From Oscillospiraceae bacterium (GTDB taxonomy: Bacteria > Bacillota > Clostridia > Oscillospirales > Oscillospiraceae), in the NCBI GenBank assembly GCA_016296235.1, contig JAEDJR010000080.1, positions 1-8,531 of the forward strand: a DNA stretch of 8,531 nucleotides, read 5' to 3'. A program made the translations under genes and the position numbers. The notes under the pieces are model-generated. The model was not told the DNA's origin. It made no database searches and saw only the letters and a program-made list of their open reading frames with translations. This document shows, in pieces, positions 1 through 6,800 of the stretch. How positions within the stretch are numbered: position 1 is the first letter of the stretch; every line of letters begins with the position of its first letter.

Positions 1-590
1 ACCGTCGCCATGGCGGGGCGGAATCTGGGGCAGACGATGGTGGCCATCAGGTGGCCGCCGAAGGCGGGACGGGTCATTTTCAGATTGGTTTTGGCATCAA
101 AGCTGCGGCTTTCAAAGCTCATGCTGTCCACATCCAGGGCAGAGCCGGTCCGCAGGAACTCAATGTAGCTGTTCAGGTCCACATCCAGATGGGTGCAGTC
201 GGCGCACAGACCGGTGTGGACGCGGGCTGCGCAGCGGGGCGCCAGATCGCGGCCGATGTTGGAGGCGCCGAAGAGCAGAATCTCCGGCTTCAGCTCGCTG
301 ATGGCGTCGGAGATGACCTTGGTGTAGGCATCGGTGGTGTAGTGCTTCAGCAGGGGGCTGTTGTAAACGTAGACCTTGTCCGCGCCGTAGCCGCCCAGCT
401 CCCGGGCGATGCCGTCCACGCCGTCGCCCAGCAGAATGCCGCACAGCTCGACACCCAGTTCATCGGCCAGCTTTCTGCCTTCCGAAATCAGTTCGAAGGT
501 GGTGGGCATCATGACGCCCTGCCGCTGCTCGCAGAACACCCAGACATTCTTGAAGGCGGCAATATCCGCACTGTTAAAATTTGCAGTCAT
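1..590 (-). CDS. etfA: Electron transfer flavoprotein alpha subunit, 3' end cut off by the window edge
   Basis: EtfA pairs with EtfB to form the FAD-containing heterodimer that passes electrons to or from the acyl-CoA dehydrogenase encoded upstream. About 196 N-terminal residues are visible. The protein starts MTANFNSADIAAFKNVWVFC, and the VWVFCEQRQG segment is the usual EtfA opening strand. Further on, an LFGASNIGRDLAPR segment (around residues 99-112) and a C-terminal-most RPAMATV (around 190-196) match the EtfA nucleotide-fold domain. The FAD-binding C-terminal domain lies beyond the left edge, so cofactor residues cannot be judged. The ATG is preceded by GGGAGGAG at 599-606 with 8 nt spacing. 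The gene begins 17 nt after the etfB stop and is the last visible gene of the operon. The opening 'VWVF-EQR-G' style is what I recall from clostridial ETFs linked to butyryl-, acryloyl- or caffeyl-CoA reductases; that resemblance is from memory. Identification as EtfA is secure; the electron-bifurcating type is inferred. Confidence 0.95.
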   Translation of the reverse strand, partial: MTANFNSADIAAFKNVWVFCEQRQGVMMPTTFELISEGRKLADELGVELCGILLGDGVDGIARELGGYGADKVYVYNSPLLKHYTTDAYTKVISDAISELKPEILLFGASNIGRDLAPRCAARVHTGLCADCTHLDVDLNSYIEFLRTGSALDVDSMSFESRSFDAKTNLKMTRPAFGGHLMATIVCPRFRPAMAT

Positions 591-607
591 AGCTTGCGCT
601 CCTCCCG

Positions 608-1408
608 TCAAATGATATGCTTGGCTGCCAGCATGGCGGCCAGACGATCGGTGGTCTCCTTGCCGGAGCCCTCCAGCATCATGCCAACGCCCTTCTGAGG
701 AGGCGTAAAGGACTTGAAAATATTGGTGGGAGAACCCTTCAGGCCGATGGTGGTGGCGTCGATCAGGGGATGATCCTTCAGGGTCTCATAGGTCATGACC
801 GTCAGGGGCTTGTCGAAGCACTCCTCGATGCCCAGAACCGTCATGTAGCGGGGCGCATTCAGCTCCTTGATGCAGGTAATCAGACAGGGCGTCTGAACCC
901 GGACGGTCATGTAGCCGTCCTCCAGCATTCTTTTGACCAGCAGGGAGCTGCCGTCGCGCTTGATTTCTCCTGCGTAGGAGACCTGGGGCAGATGGAGCTT
1001 TTCCGCGATCTGGGGGCCCACCTGGGCGGTGTCGCCGTCGATGGCCTGACGGCCGGAGAAAATGATGTCGTCCTCGTCCACACCGTAGGTGTCGATGGCG
1101 GCCGCCAGGATCTGGGAGGTGGCGTAGGTATCAGAACCGCCGAATTCCCGGGCGGTGACCAGAACGCCCTCGTCCACGCCCATGGCGATCAGCTCACGGA
1201 GCATCCCCTCCGCGGGGGGAGGACCCATGGTGATGGCAACGACCTTGCAGTTCAGCTCGTCCTTCAGGGTCAGGGCGGCTTCCACGGCGTTCATGTCGTC
1301 GGGGTTGATGATGGTCTGCATGGAGCCGCGGTCCAGCGTGCCGTCGGGCTTCACCGCGACCTTGCCGGAGGTGTCGGGAACCTGCTTCACCGTAACAAAA
1401 ATCTTCAT
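608..1408 (-). CDS. etfB: Electron transfer flavoprotein beta subunit
   Basis: This 266-residue protein has the full length expected for EtfB and is the partner of the downstream EtfA. It opens with MKIFVTVKQVPDT, the standard EtfB start. IINPDDMNAVEAAL (33-46) and ITMGPPPAEGML (59-70) follow, and the nucleotide-binding segment GRQAIDGDTAQVGPQIAE lies at 119-136. The signature-like region (VKRMLEDGYMTVRV through the TPCLIT motif) is at about 158-178. A GLKGSPTNIFKSFTPP stretch (222-237) precedes the C-terminal arm that wraps EtfA. The INPDD, MGPP and GRQAIDGDTAQ forms are those I associate with clostridial bifurcating ETFs, where the beta-subunit FAD takes electrons from NADH and splits them between an enoyl-CoA and ferredoxin or flavodoxin. 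That role is inference here. The ATG has GGAGGG at 1416-1421 with 7 nt spacing and lies 13 nt after the dehydrogenase stop, consistent with translational coupling. Confidence 0.96.
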   Translation of the reverse strand: MKIFVTVKQVPDTSGKVAVKPDGTLDRGSMQTIINPDDMNAVEAALTLKDELNCKVVAITMGPPPAEGMLRELIAMGVDEGVLVTAREFGGSDTYATSQILAAAIDTYGVDEDDIIFSGRQAIDGDTAQVGPQIAEKLHLPQVSYAGEIKRDGSSLLVKRMLEDGYMTVRVQTPCLITCIKELNAPRYMTVLGIEECFDKPLTVMTYETLKDHPLIDATTIGLKGSPTNIFKSFTPPQKGVGMMLEGSGKETTDRLAAMLAAKHII

Positions 1409-1421
1409 GTGCTGTCCCTCC

Positions 1422-2564
1422 TTACTTTTTCAGCAGCTGGCCCGCAATGACCATCTGCTGGACCTGGCTGGTGCCCTCGTAGATGCTGCAGATGCGGGCG
1501 TCGCGGTACAGGCGTTCAACCTTGTATTCCTTGATGTAACCATAGCCGCCGTGAATCTGCACGGCCTTGTAGGCGCAGCGGTTGGCCACTTCGGCGGCGA
1601 ACAGCTTGGCCATGGAGCAGGCAGAGGTGGCGTCCATGTTCTTGTCCTTGAGCACGGCGGCGTTGTAGACCAGCTCCCGGGCGGCGGCGACTTCCGTGGC
1701 CATGTCGGCGATCATGAAGCTGATGCCCTGGAAATCGGCAATGGGACGGCCGAACTGCTTGCGTTCCTTGGCGTACTTCACGGCCTCATCCAGGCAGCTC
1801 TGGGCGATGCCGACAGCCTGGGCGGCCATGCCGAGACGGCCGCCGTCCAGGGTCTTCATGGCATAGGCGAAGCCCTTGTGCAGGGGGCCGACCAGGCAGT
1901 CCTTGGATACGCGGACATCCTCCAGAACCACGTCGCTGGTGGGATAGCCGTTGATGCCCATCTTGTGTTCGTGGGCGCCGCAGGAAACGCCGGGGAGCTT
2001 CATGTCCACAACAAACATGGAGATGCCGCGGGAGCCTCTGGCGGTGGGATCGGTCTTGGCAAACACGATGCACCAGTCGGCCATGGGTGCGCCGGAGATG
2101 AAGCACTTGCGGCCGTTGAGGATGAAATCGTCGCCGTCAGCCACGGCGGTGGTGGTGGTGCCGCCCGCGTCGGAGCCGGCGCCGGGCTCGGTCAGGGCAA
2201 AGGCCATGATCTTCTCACCGCTGGCAACGGCGGGCAGGTATTTCCGCTTCTGCTCCTCGGTGCCGGCCAGCATCAGGGGGCCGCCGCCCAGAGAGTTGGA
2301 CGTGTTGGCGTAGATGGACAGAACTGCGGAAACCCGGGCAAATTCCTCCACCAGCAGGGCATAGGACAGATAATCGGCGCCCTGACCGCCGTACTCCTTG
2401 GGAATCTTCACGCCCATGAAGCCGTACTTGGCCATTTTTCTGTGGATGTCCCAGTCGAATTCGCCGGTCTGATCCAGCTTGTCCTGAAGCTCCTTTGTGA
2501 ACTCGGTCTCTGCAAACTGACGGAACAGCTTCTGCTGCAGAGCGTGTTTTGCATCCAAAATCAT
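1422..2564 (-). CDS. Acyl-CoA dehydrogenase / enoyl-CoA reductase flavoprotein
   Basis: This 380-residue FAD enzyme has the length of short-chain acyl-CoA dehydrogenases. It would interconvert an acyl-CoA and its 2,3-enoyl-CoA and exchange electrons with the EtfAB encoded just downstream. The N-terminal helical domain ends near residue 115. The family signature ALTEPGAGSDAGG is at 123-135, the beta-domain spans roughly 120-230, and the C-terminal helical domain contains RKQFGRPIADFQ (268-279) and QIHGGYGYIKEY (336-347). The catalytic base is predicted to be E363 in IYEGTSQ, the position used by butyryl-CoA-type enzymes. The N-terminal LDQTGEFDWDIHRKMAKYGF style recalls the aryl or caffeyl-CoA reductase branch (CarC of Acetobacterium woodii), but butyryl-CoA or acryloyl-CoA reductase is equally possible and the substrate cannot be read from the sequence. 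The ATG at 2562-2564 has AAGGAGG with 7 nt spacing; that site overlaps the stop of the preceding CoA-transferase gene, so the two are probably coupled. Confidence 0.95.
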   Translation of the reverse strand: MILDAKHALQQKLFRQFAETEFTKELQDKLDQTGEFDWDIHRKMAKYGFMGVKIPKEYGGQGADYLSYALLVEEFARVSAVLSIYANTSNSLGGGPLMLAGTEEQKRKYLPAVASGEKIMAFALTEPGAGSDAGGTTTTAVADGDDFILNGRKCFISGAPMADWCIVFAKTDPTARGSRGISMFVVDMKLPGVSCGAHEHKMGINGYPTSDVVLEDVRVSKDCLVGPLHKGFAYAMKTLDGGRLGMAAQAVGIAQSCLDEAVKYAKERKQFGRPIADFQGISFMIADMATEVAAARELVYNAAVLKDKNMDATSACSMAKLFAAEVANRCAYKAVQIHGGYGYIKEYKVERLYRDARICSIYEGTSQVQQMVIAGQLLKK

Positions 2565-2576
2565 CTGTGTTCCTCC

Positions 2577-4217
2577 TTATTTCGGCAATGATTCGTTCAT
2601 ATAGTCGGCTAACCGGCCCCAGTGCTCCTCGAAAATCGCGGGATCCATGGTCTTGAGATCCCCGGCGATCACGGGGGTGAAGGAGATCTGGTCGAGGATG
2701 TCCTTCTGCAGGTCGATGCCGGGGGCGATCTCAATGAGCGTCATTTTGTGGTCGATGAGCTTGAAGACGGCGCGCTCGGTGATGAAGAAGACCTCCTGGG
2801 TGTCGGGGGAATACTGGCCGGAGAAGGTGATCTGGCCGACCTTTTCCACGAACTTGGGGAAGACGCCTTCCTCCACCACGGTCATCCTGCCGTCGCCGGT
2901 TTTCAGCTTGGCCTTGCCGACCAAAGTGCCGGCGAAAATGACCTTCTTGGTGGCGGCGGTGATGTCGATGAAGCCGCCGGGGCCGGTGAGGCGCGAGCCC
3001 ATCCGGCTGACGTTGTTGTTGCCGTACTGGTCCGCTTCGCCGATGCCCAGAACCGTCACATCCAGACCGCCGCCGCCGATCATGTCAAACATATCGTGGG
3101 GCGTGATGATGGCCTCGGGGTTGTAGGCGCTGCCGAAGCTGGGCAGCGCGGAGGGGACGCCGCCGATCATGCCGCTCTCGGTGCTCATGATGACGTCGTT
3201 GGTCATGCCCTCCTCGTTGATGATCCGGGCCATCTCCGCGGGCATGCCCACGCCCAGGTTGATGATGTTGCCCTTCTTCAGCTCCATGGCGCAGCGGCGC
3301 AGGATGACCTTGCGCTCGTCCATGGGCAGAGGCTCAAGGGAGGACAGAGGCTTGCGGATCTGACCGGAGAAGGCGGGCTCCCAATAGTCGCCCTCGGCCT
3401 GCCAGCAGGACATGGGATCTCTGGCCTGGACCACATAGTCCACCAGGTTGCAGGGAATCTTGATGTCCTTGGGGTTCAGGGTCTCCTTCTTGGCCAGGTA
3501 TTCCACCTGGACGATGACGATGCCGCCGTGGTTCTTGACAGCATTGGCCACGGCGAAGCCCTCGTTGATGACGCTTTCGTGGGCGAAGGAGATGTTGCCG
3601 TTCTCATCGGCGATGGTGCCGCGGAGCAGGGCCACATCGGGCTTGAAGGCGGGGTAGAACAGGTACTCCTCGCCGTCAAATTCCACGACCTTGACCAGCT
3701 CGTCCTTGGCGCAGGCGTTCATGCGGCCGCCCTCCACACGGGGATCCACAAAGGTGCCCAGACCGACCTTGGTCAGCAGGCCGGGCCGGCGGGCGCCGAT
3801 CTCCCGCCAGAGGTTGATGATGACGCCCTGGGGCAGGCAGTAGCTTTCCAGCTCGTTTTTGAGGGCCATGGCGCACAGGGAGAAGGCACTTCCGATGTGG
3901 GCGCTGGTCCATTTGGTCACAAGACCGGGGCCTGCCTCGCCGAAGCGGGTGACGCCGCGGTTGCCGTGGGCCTTGTCGGGGCCGTCCTCGCGCTTGTTGC
4001 GGTCCCAGCCGATGAAGTTGTTGCCGTAGCCCCAGTCGCCCATGGCGCTGCCCTGTTTCAGGTTCAGGTTGCAGGGATGACCGGTCTCCCTGAAGGAATC
4101 GCGGATGGCGCAGGCAATCTCCTCCGGCCAGCCGGACAGGCCCATACCGGCCAGACCGACCGTCGCTCCATCGGGAATCAGCTTCGCGGCCTGCTGCGCC
4201 GTGATAAATTCAGCCAC
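2577..4217 (-). CDS. Fused family I acyl-CoA:carboxylate CoA-transferase (YdiF/Pct type)
   Basis: The protein (546 residues from the GTG start) carries both halves of a family I CoA-transferase in one chain, as in YdiF and propionate CoA-transferase. It would move CoA from a donor such as acetyl-CoA or the product acyl-CoA to a carboxylate. The N-terminal half has VGLAGMGLSGWPEE (20-33), LPQGVIINLWREIGARRPG (128-146) and GTFVDPRVEGGRMN (154-167). The C-terminal half has NLGVGMP (320-326) and MSTESGMIGGVP (344-355), whose Glu347 is the likely residue forming the glutamyl-CoA thioester, then MIGGGGLDVTVLG (379-391). The start was moved 33 nt inward from a TTG at 4250. The GTG at 4215-4217 has GGAGG seven nt upstream and yields MAEFITAQQAAKLIPDG, matching the usual family opening, whereas the TTG has no Shine-Dalgarno and would put this GGAGG inside the coding region. 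It is the first gene of the operon, facing the TetR gene. The substrate is unknown: acetate, propionate, butyrate, lactate and aryl acids are all possible. Confidence 0.93.
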   Translation of the reverse strand: MAEFITAQQAAKLIPDGATVGLAGMGLSGWPEEIACAIRDSFRETGHPCNLNLKQGSAMGDWGYGNNFIGWDRNKREDGPDKAHGNRGVTRFGEAGPGLVTKWTSAHIGSAFSLCAMALKNELESYCLPQGVIINLWREIGARRPGLLTKVGLGTFVDPRVEGGRMNACAKDELVKVVEFDGEEYLFYPAFKPDVALLRGTIADENGNISFAHESVINEGFAVANAVKNHGGIVIVQVEYLAKKETLNPKDIKIPCNLVDYVVQARDPMSCWQAEGDYWEPAFSGQIRKPLSSLEPLPMDERKVILRRCAMELKKGNIINLGVGMPAEMARIINEEGMTNDVIMSTESGMIGGVPSALPSFGSAYNPEAIITPHDMFDMIGGGGLDVTVLGIGEADQYGNNNVSRMGSRLTGPGGFIDITAATKKVIFAGTLVGKAKLKTGDGRMTVVEEGVFPKFVEKVGQITFSGQYSPDTQEVFFITERAVFKLIDHKMTLIEIAPGIDLQKDILDQISFTPVIAGDLKTMDPAIFEEHWGRLADYMNESLPK

Positions 4218-4224
4218 AATAGAA

Positions 4225-4229
4225 CCTCC
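4225..4229 (-). promoter_or_regulatory. Ribosome binding site fixing the GTG start of the CoA-transferase
   Basis: The minus strand reads CGGAGGTTCTATTGTGGCT, giving GGAGG with 7 nt before GTG. This decides the start at 4217 over the in-frame TTG at 4250, which has only AT-rich sequence before it. Confidence 0.85.
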
Positions 4230-4261
4230 GTTTCTAAACTGTTTTTGCAATTATTTTCGTA

Positions 4262-4286
4262 GAACTCGTTCATGGAATAAGTTCAT
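4262..4286. promoter_or_regulatory. GAAC/GTTC repeat cluster over the leftward start point (possible operator)
   Basis: The plus strand has GTTCAT at 4268-4273 and again at 4281-4286, a 13-bp direct repeat. GAAC at 4262-4265 forms inverted pairs with GTTC at 4268-4271 and 4281-4284, and GAACT (4262-4266) pairs with AGTTC (4280-4284). The cluster begins at the downstream edge of the leftward -10 box and covers the predicted transcription start, where a repressor would block initiation. The arms are short (4-6 bp), so chance is not excluded. Binding by the divergent TetR protein is inference. Confidence 0.35.
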
Positions 4287-4313
4287 TATAATCCTGCCGC
4301 CGAAAAGAATCAA
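4285..4313 (-). promoter_or_regulatory. Sigma-A-type promoter for the CoA-transferase/acyl-CoA dehydrogenase/etf operon
   Basis: On the minus strand the -35 box is TTGATT (4308-4313, 4/6 to consensus). A 17-bp spacer follows, then a perfect TATAAT -10 box (4285-4290). Transcription would start near 4278, leaving a leader of about 60 nt before the GTG at 4217. The leader shows no riboswitch-like structure that I can recognise. Confidence 0.75.
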
Positions 4314-4335
4314 GCGGTTTCCGACGATTATTTCC

Positions 4336-4386
4336 ATTTCTGCCGTTTTTTTCGTTTCAACAAATAACCAAGGAAACGGCGGAAAT
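4336..4386. repeat. 13-bp imperfect inverted repeat between the divergent promoters
   Basis: ATTTCTGCCGTTT (4336-4348) is the reverse complement of AAACGGCGGAAAT (4374-4386) at 12 of 13 positions, with 25 bp between the arms. The repeat sits upstream of both -35 boxes, so a protein bound here could affect both promoters. The spacing is long for a single TetR dimer site; each arm could be a half of two sites, or the arms could bind a different regulator such as the downstream response regulator. The core is GC-rich against an AT-rich background, which makes the match notable. Function is inferred. Confidence 0.5.
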
Positions 4387-4398
4387 ATCAAAGAGATA

Positions 4399-4427
4399 TT
4401 GCGATTTCTTTAACAGTCTGATATAAT
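4399..4427 (+). promoter_or_regulatory. Sigma-A-type promoter reading into the TetR gene
   Basis: The -35 box is TTGCGA (4399-4404, 4/6), the spacer is 17 bp, and the -10 box is a perfect TATAAT (4422-4427). TGA directly before the -10 makes it an extended TGn -10. Transcription would start near 4434, about 24 nt before the GTG of the TetR gene. No comparable promoter is visible before the signalling genes, so this one may drive the whole rightward unit. Confidence 0.75.
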
Positions 4428-4457
4428 AAGCGAATAATTCGGGAGGAGTGTGATCCG

Positions 4458-5054
4458 GTGGAAGAGAAACGCCTCAATAAGAGACAGCTGCAGGCAGAAC
4501 AAACAAAAATCAGTATTTTTCATGCGGCGCTGGAATTGCTGGAGCAGACAGATTTCGAATCCATTACCGTTCGGGACATTGTGCGCAAGGCCGGCGTTTC
4601 CGTGGGCTCCTTCTACAACGCCTACAGCTCCAAGCTGGAGGTTTTCTACCAGACCTACGAGATCGCCGACGACTATTTTGAGCGGGAAGTCGGACCGATG
4701 CTGGCGCAGAAGGATCCCATCGGCGGCATTCTTCTGTTTTTCGAAGAGTACGCCCGATACAACAGCGTCCGGACGCCGATTGCGCTGACAAGAGTCCTCT
4801 ATAATCCGGACAATCCCTACTTTCACCGCGCCGGCAGCCGCGGTATGGTTCCGATCCTGACGGAGCAGATCCGCCGGGCCATGGACTGCGGCGCCCTGAC
4901 GACTACCCGGAAACCGGATGCCGTGGCGGAATATCTGATGATCTGCGCCCGGGGCATTGTCTATGACTGGTGCCTGGCAAAGGGCCGCTACGACCTGACG
5001 GAACGGATCCGGGAATACATTCCGTATCTGCTGCGTGCCTTTGAGCCGTCCTGA
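4458..5054 (+). CDS. TetR/AcrR-family transcriptional regulator
   Basis: This 198-residue one-domain regulator has a TetR DNA-binding N-terminus and an all-helical ligand-binding remainder. Helix 1 is around 12-30 (AEQTKISIFHAALELLEQ). The helix-turn-helix spans about 36-60, ITVRDIVRKAGVSVGSFYNA followed by YSSKLEVF, which is the family pattern. The ligand domain (about 70-195) has no motif that names the ligand. The start is a GTG with GGGAGGAG at 4441-4448 and 9 nt spacing. The gene lies back to back with the CoA-transferase operon across 240 bp of control DNA. Members in this arrangement commonly repress the divergent operon and themselves and respond to a pathway metabolite, often an acyl-CoA or free acid, so that is the most likely job here (inference). 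It is followed 72 nt later by the signalling genes on the same strand, so it may share their transcript. Confidence 0.93.
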   Translation: MEEKRLNKRQLQAEQTKISIFHAALELLEQTDFESITVRDIVRKAGVSVGSFYNAYSSKLEVFYQTYEIADDYFEREVGPMLAQKDPIGGILLFFEEYARYNSVRTPIALTRVLYNPDNPYFHRAGSRGMVPILTEQIRRAMDCGALTTTRKPDAVAEYLMICARGIVYDWCLAKGRYDLTERIREYIPYLLRAFEPS

Positions 5055-5074
5055 CACAGAGGCCCAGCGCCTGA

Positions 5075-5090
5075 AAAGCCAATTGGCTTT
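5075..5090. repeat. Perfect 16-bp palindrome in the tetR-sensor gap
   Basis: AAAGCCAATTGGCTTT is identical to its reverse complement. It lies 20 nt after the tetR stop and 36 nt before the sensor-gene GTG. No T-tract follows, so it is a poor terminator; a dimeric regulator site is more plausible. Candidate binders are the TetR protein or the response regulator encoded downstream (inference). Confidence 0.6.
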
Positions 5091-5126
5091 GCTCCGAACG
5101 CAATCCAATCCGCGAGGTGAACTGCC

Positions 5127-6800
5127 GTGCGAATATCGAATCTGAAAAAACACAGCGGCTTTCTCTGTGCCGCCCTCGCTGTCGTGACGGCAATCGTGCT
5201 GCGGCAGATCGGCTTTCGGGTGGAGAAGGAACGTGATTGGGTCTGCTCGTTCCTGCGCGGCGCTACCTACATCGGACTGTTTACGGTATGGGGGATTTCT
5301 GTCCGCAATCGGATCATCCAGCCGCAGGTGCGCCGCTATCTCACCGCCATTTCCATGTTGATGGTATTCTGGATCACGGTCCGGACAACCCGGTATTCTC
5401 TGGCGGAAGCCTTTTGGCTCATGCGGCATCTCTGGTATCTGTACTATCTGCCCATGCTGTTCATCCCGCTTCTGGCGGTGTTCATCGCGATGTCGCTGGG
5501 AAAGCCCGAAAGCTTCCGCCTGCCGAAATGGACGGCGCTTCTTTACATATACACGGCGGCACTGGTTCTTCTGGTGCTGACCAATGACCTGCATCAGCTT
5601 GTATTCGTTTTTCCCGCGGATGCAGTCGAATGGGTGGATGATTACAGCTATGCGGCGTGCTATTTTCTGGCAATCGGATGGAACGTCCTTTGCACCTTGA
5701 CAGCGCTGGTTGCCATGCTGATGAAATGCCGTGTTCCGCACAGCCGCAAGGTTTTGATGCTGCCGTTCATCCCTGCCGCATTCGCGCTGCTGTATGGCGT
5801 GCTGTATGTTCTCCGTATGCTCGGTGTGTTCCCGTTGACGTGGCTGAGAGTGATTGCGGGAGATATGACCGTTGTGTTCTGCCTGATGATTGCCGCCGTG
5901 CTGGAAAGCTGTATCCAATGCGGCCTGATTCAGTCCAACACCCACTATGACGAGCTGCTGCAATGCTGCACGCTGCGTGTCCAGCTGACCGATCCGGACT
6001 ATCAGGTGCTTCTGGCGTCGCGCTCAGCAGAGCCGCTTCCGGTTGAAATCATGCGGCAGACGGAAGCCAAACCCGTCCGGCTGGACGGCGGACTTCGCCT
6101 CTCCGGCGCGCCGGTGCGAGGCGGCCATGTGCTGTGGACGGAGGATGTGTCGGAGCTTCTGGAAGTGCTGGAGGAGCTGCAGGACGTGAAGGATTCCCTG
6201 GAGGACAGCAACGCGCTGCTCCGGGCGGAATACACCCTCAAGGCCAGGGAGGCCCACATCGCGGAGCAGGACCGGCTTTACAACATCATCCAGCAGGAAA
6301 CCGCGCCGCGAATCGCGCTGCTCGCGGCGCTGACCGATGAATTTGAAGCGGCCCGGAGCGAACCGGAGCGGAAAAAGCTCCTGGGGAAAATGGCCGTCAT
6401 CGGCGCCTATCTCAAGCGGCGCAGCAATCTGATTTTCCTGGCCGACAAATCGCCCATGCTGCAGGGAAAGGAGTTGACCCTGACCTTCGGGGAAACGATG
6501 GACAATCTGGAGCTCTGCGGCGTCACCTGCGGCCTTCTGGCCGAACGGAACGGGCCGGTAGAAGCCGGACAGCTCATGTCCATGTATGATTTCTTCGAGG
6601 AAATTGTGGAGCGCTCTCTGGACAGTATGACCACCGTCACGGTCTGGATCGGCCAGGCGGACGGCGCCCTTCGCATCACGGTCAATACCGATTCCGCTGC
6701 CGATCTGGCTCCGCTCGCCTCCGATTCTGTTTCGGTTCTGCGGGACGAGGACGGCGAGTGGCAGCTTTCCATGGTCCTTGATGGAGGTGAGCCGGAATGA
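5127..6800 (+). CDS. 7TM-type membrane sensor with degenerate histidine-kinase C-terminus
   Basis: The protein has 557 residues. The N-terminal half is polytopic, with hydrophobic segments at about 11-29, 43-58, 70-85, 104-124, 137-152, 176-198, 209-229 and 243-261. It carries LTNDLHQLVFVFP (151-163), a hallmark I associate with the histidine-kinase N-terminal 7TM region. A PAS-like part follows (about 282-342, RVQLTDPDYQVL and GGHVLWTEDVSEL), then a coiled coil (about 343-380) and a helical pair resembling a dimerisation bundle (381-440, with MAVIGAYLKRRSNLIFL). The remainder (450-555) has the strand-helix rhythm of an ATPase domain but no N-box asparagine (FFEEIVERSLD), no DxG box and no glycine-rich lid. 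No histidine occupies the phosphoacceptor region (RLYNIIQQETAPRIALL). It is therefore probably a non-catalytic sensor that works through the soluble kinase encoded next. The GTG start has GAGGTGA at 5114-5120 with 6 nt spacing. Its stop overlaps the kinase ATG. The ligand is unknown. Confidence 0.85.
   Translation: MRISNLKKHSGFLCAALAVVTAIVLRQIGFRVEKERDWVCSFLRGATYIGLFTVWGISVRNRIIQPQVRRYLTAISMLMVFWITVRTTRYSLAEAFWLMRHLWYLYYLPMLFIPLLAVFIAMSLGKPESFRLPKWTALLYIYTAALVLLVLTNDLHQLVFVFPADAVEWVDDYSYAACYFLAIGWNVLCTLTALVAMLMKCRVPHSRKVLMLPFIPAAFALLYGVLYVLRMLGVFPLTWLRVIAGDMTVVFCLMIAAVLESCIQCGLIQSNTHYDELLQCCTLRVQLTDPDYQVLLASRSAEPLPVEIMRQTEAKPVRLDGGLRLSGAPVRGGHVLWTEDVSELLEVLEELQDVKDSLEDSNALLRAEYTLKAREAHIAEQDRLYNIIQQETAPRIALLAALTDEFEAARSEPERKKLLGKMAVIGAYLKRRSNLIFLADKSPMLQGKELTLTFGETMDNLELCGVTCGLLAERNGPVEAGQLMSMYDFFEEIVERSLDSMTTVTVWIGQADGALRITVNTDSAADLAPLASDSVSVLRDEDGEWQLSMVLDGGEPE

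Noticed and set aside
617..2591. Plus-strand open frames opposite etfB and the acyl-CoA dehydrogenase
   Set aside because: These are antisense shadows caused by GC-rich third codon positions. The opposite strand carries textbook EtfB and acyl-CoA dehydrogenase motifs.
2622..4262. Long plus-strand open frame (546 codons) opposite the CoA-transferase gene
   Set aside because: It mirrors the real gene in the opposite frame. Its translation is Gly/Ala/Val/Asp/His-rich with no domain, and the minus-strand frame has clear family motifs and a good ribosome binding site.
4193..4273. Possible short upstream reading frame beginning ATGAACGAG on the minus strand in the CoA-transferase leader
   Set aside because: It starts only a few bases after the predicted transcription start, has no Shine-Dalgarno and overlaps the main gene out of frame, so a leader peptide cannot be supported.
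5075..5090. Terminator after tetR
   Set aside because: The palindrome is perfect but has no loop room beyond its AATT centre and no following T-tract, so it was recorded as a possible operator instead.
5055..5126. A separate promoter for the sensor-kinase-regulator genes
   Set aside because: TTGGCT at 5084-5089 could be a -35, but the expected -10 region reads AATCCG and nothing near TATAAT is present.
4410..5963. Long minus-strand open frame (517 codons) opposite tetR and the sensor gene
   Set aside because: The product is rich in His, Gln and Arg with no recognisable fold. It runs across the promoter and two well-supported plus-strand genes and has no convincing start signal.
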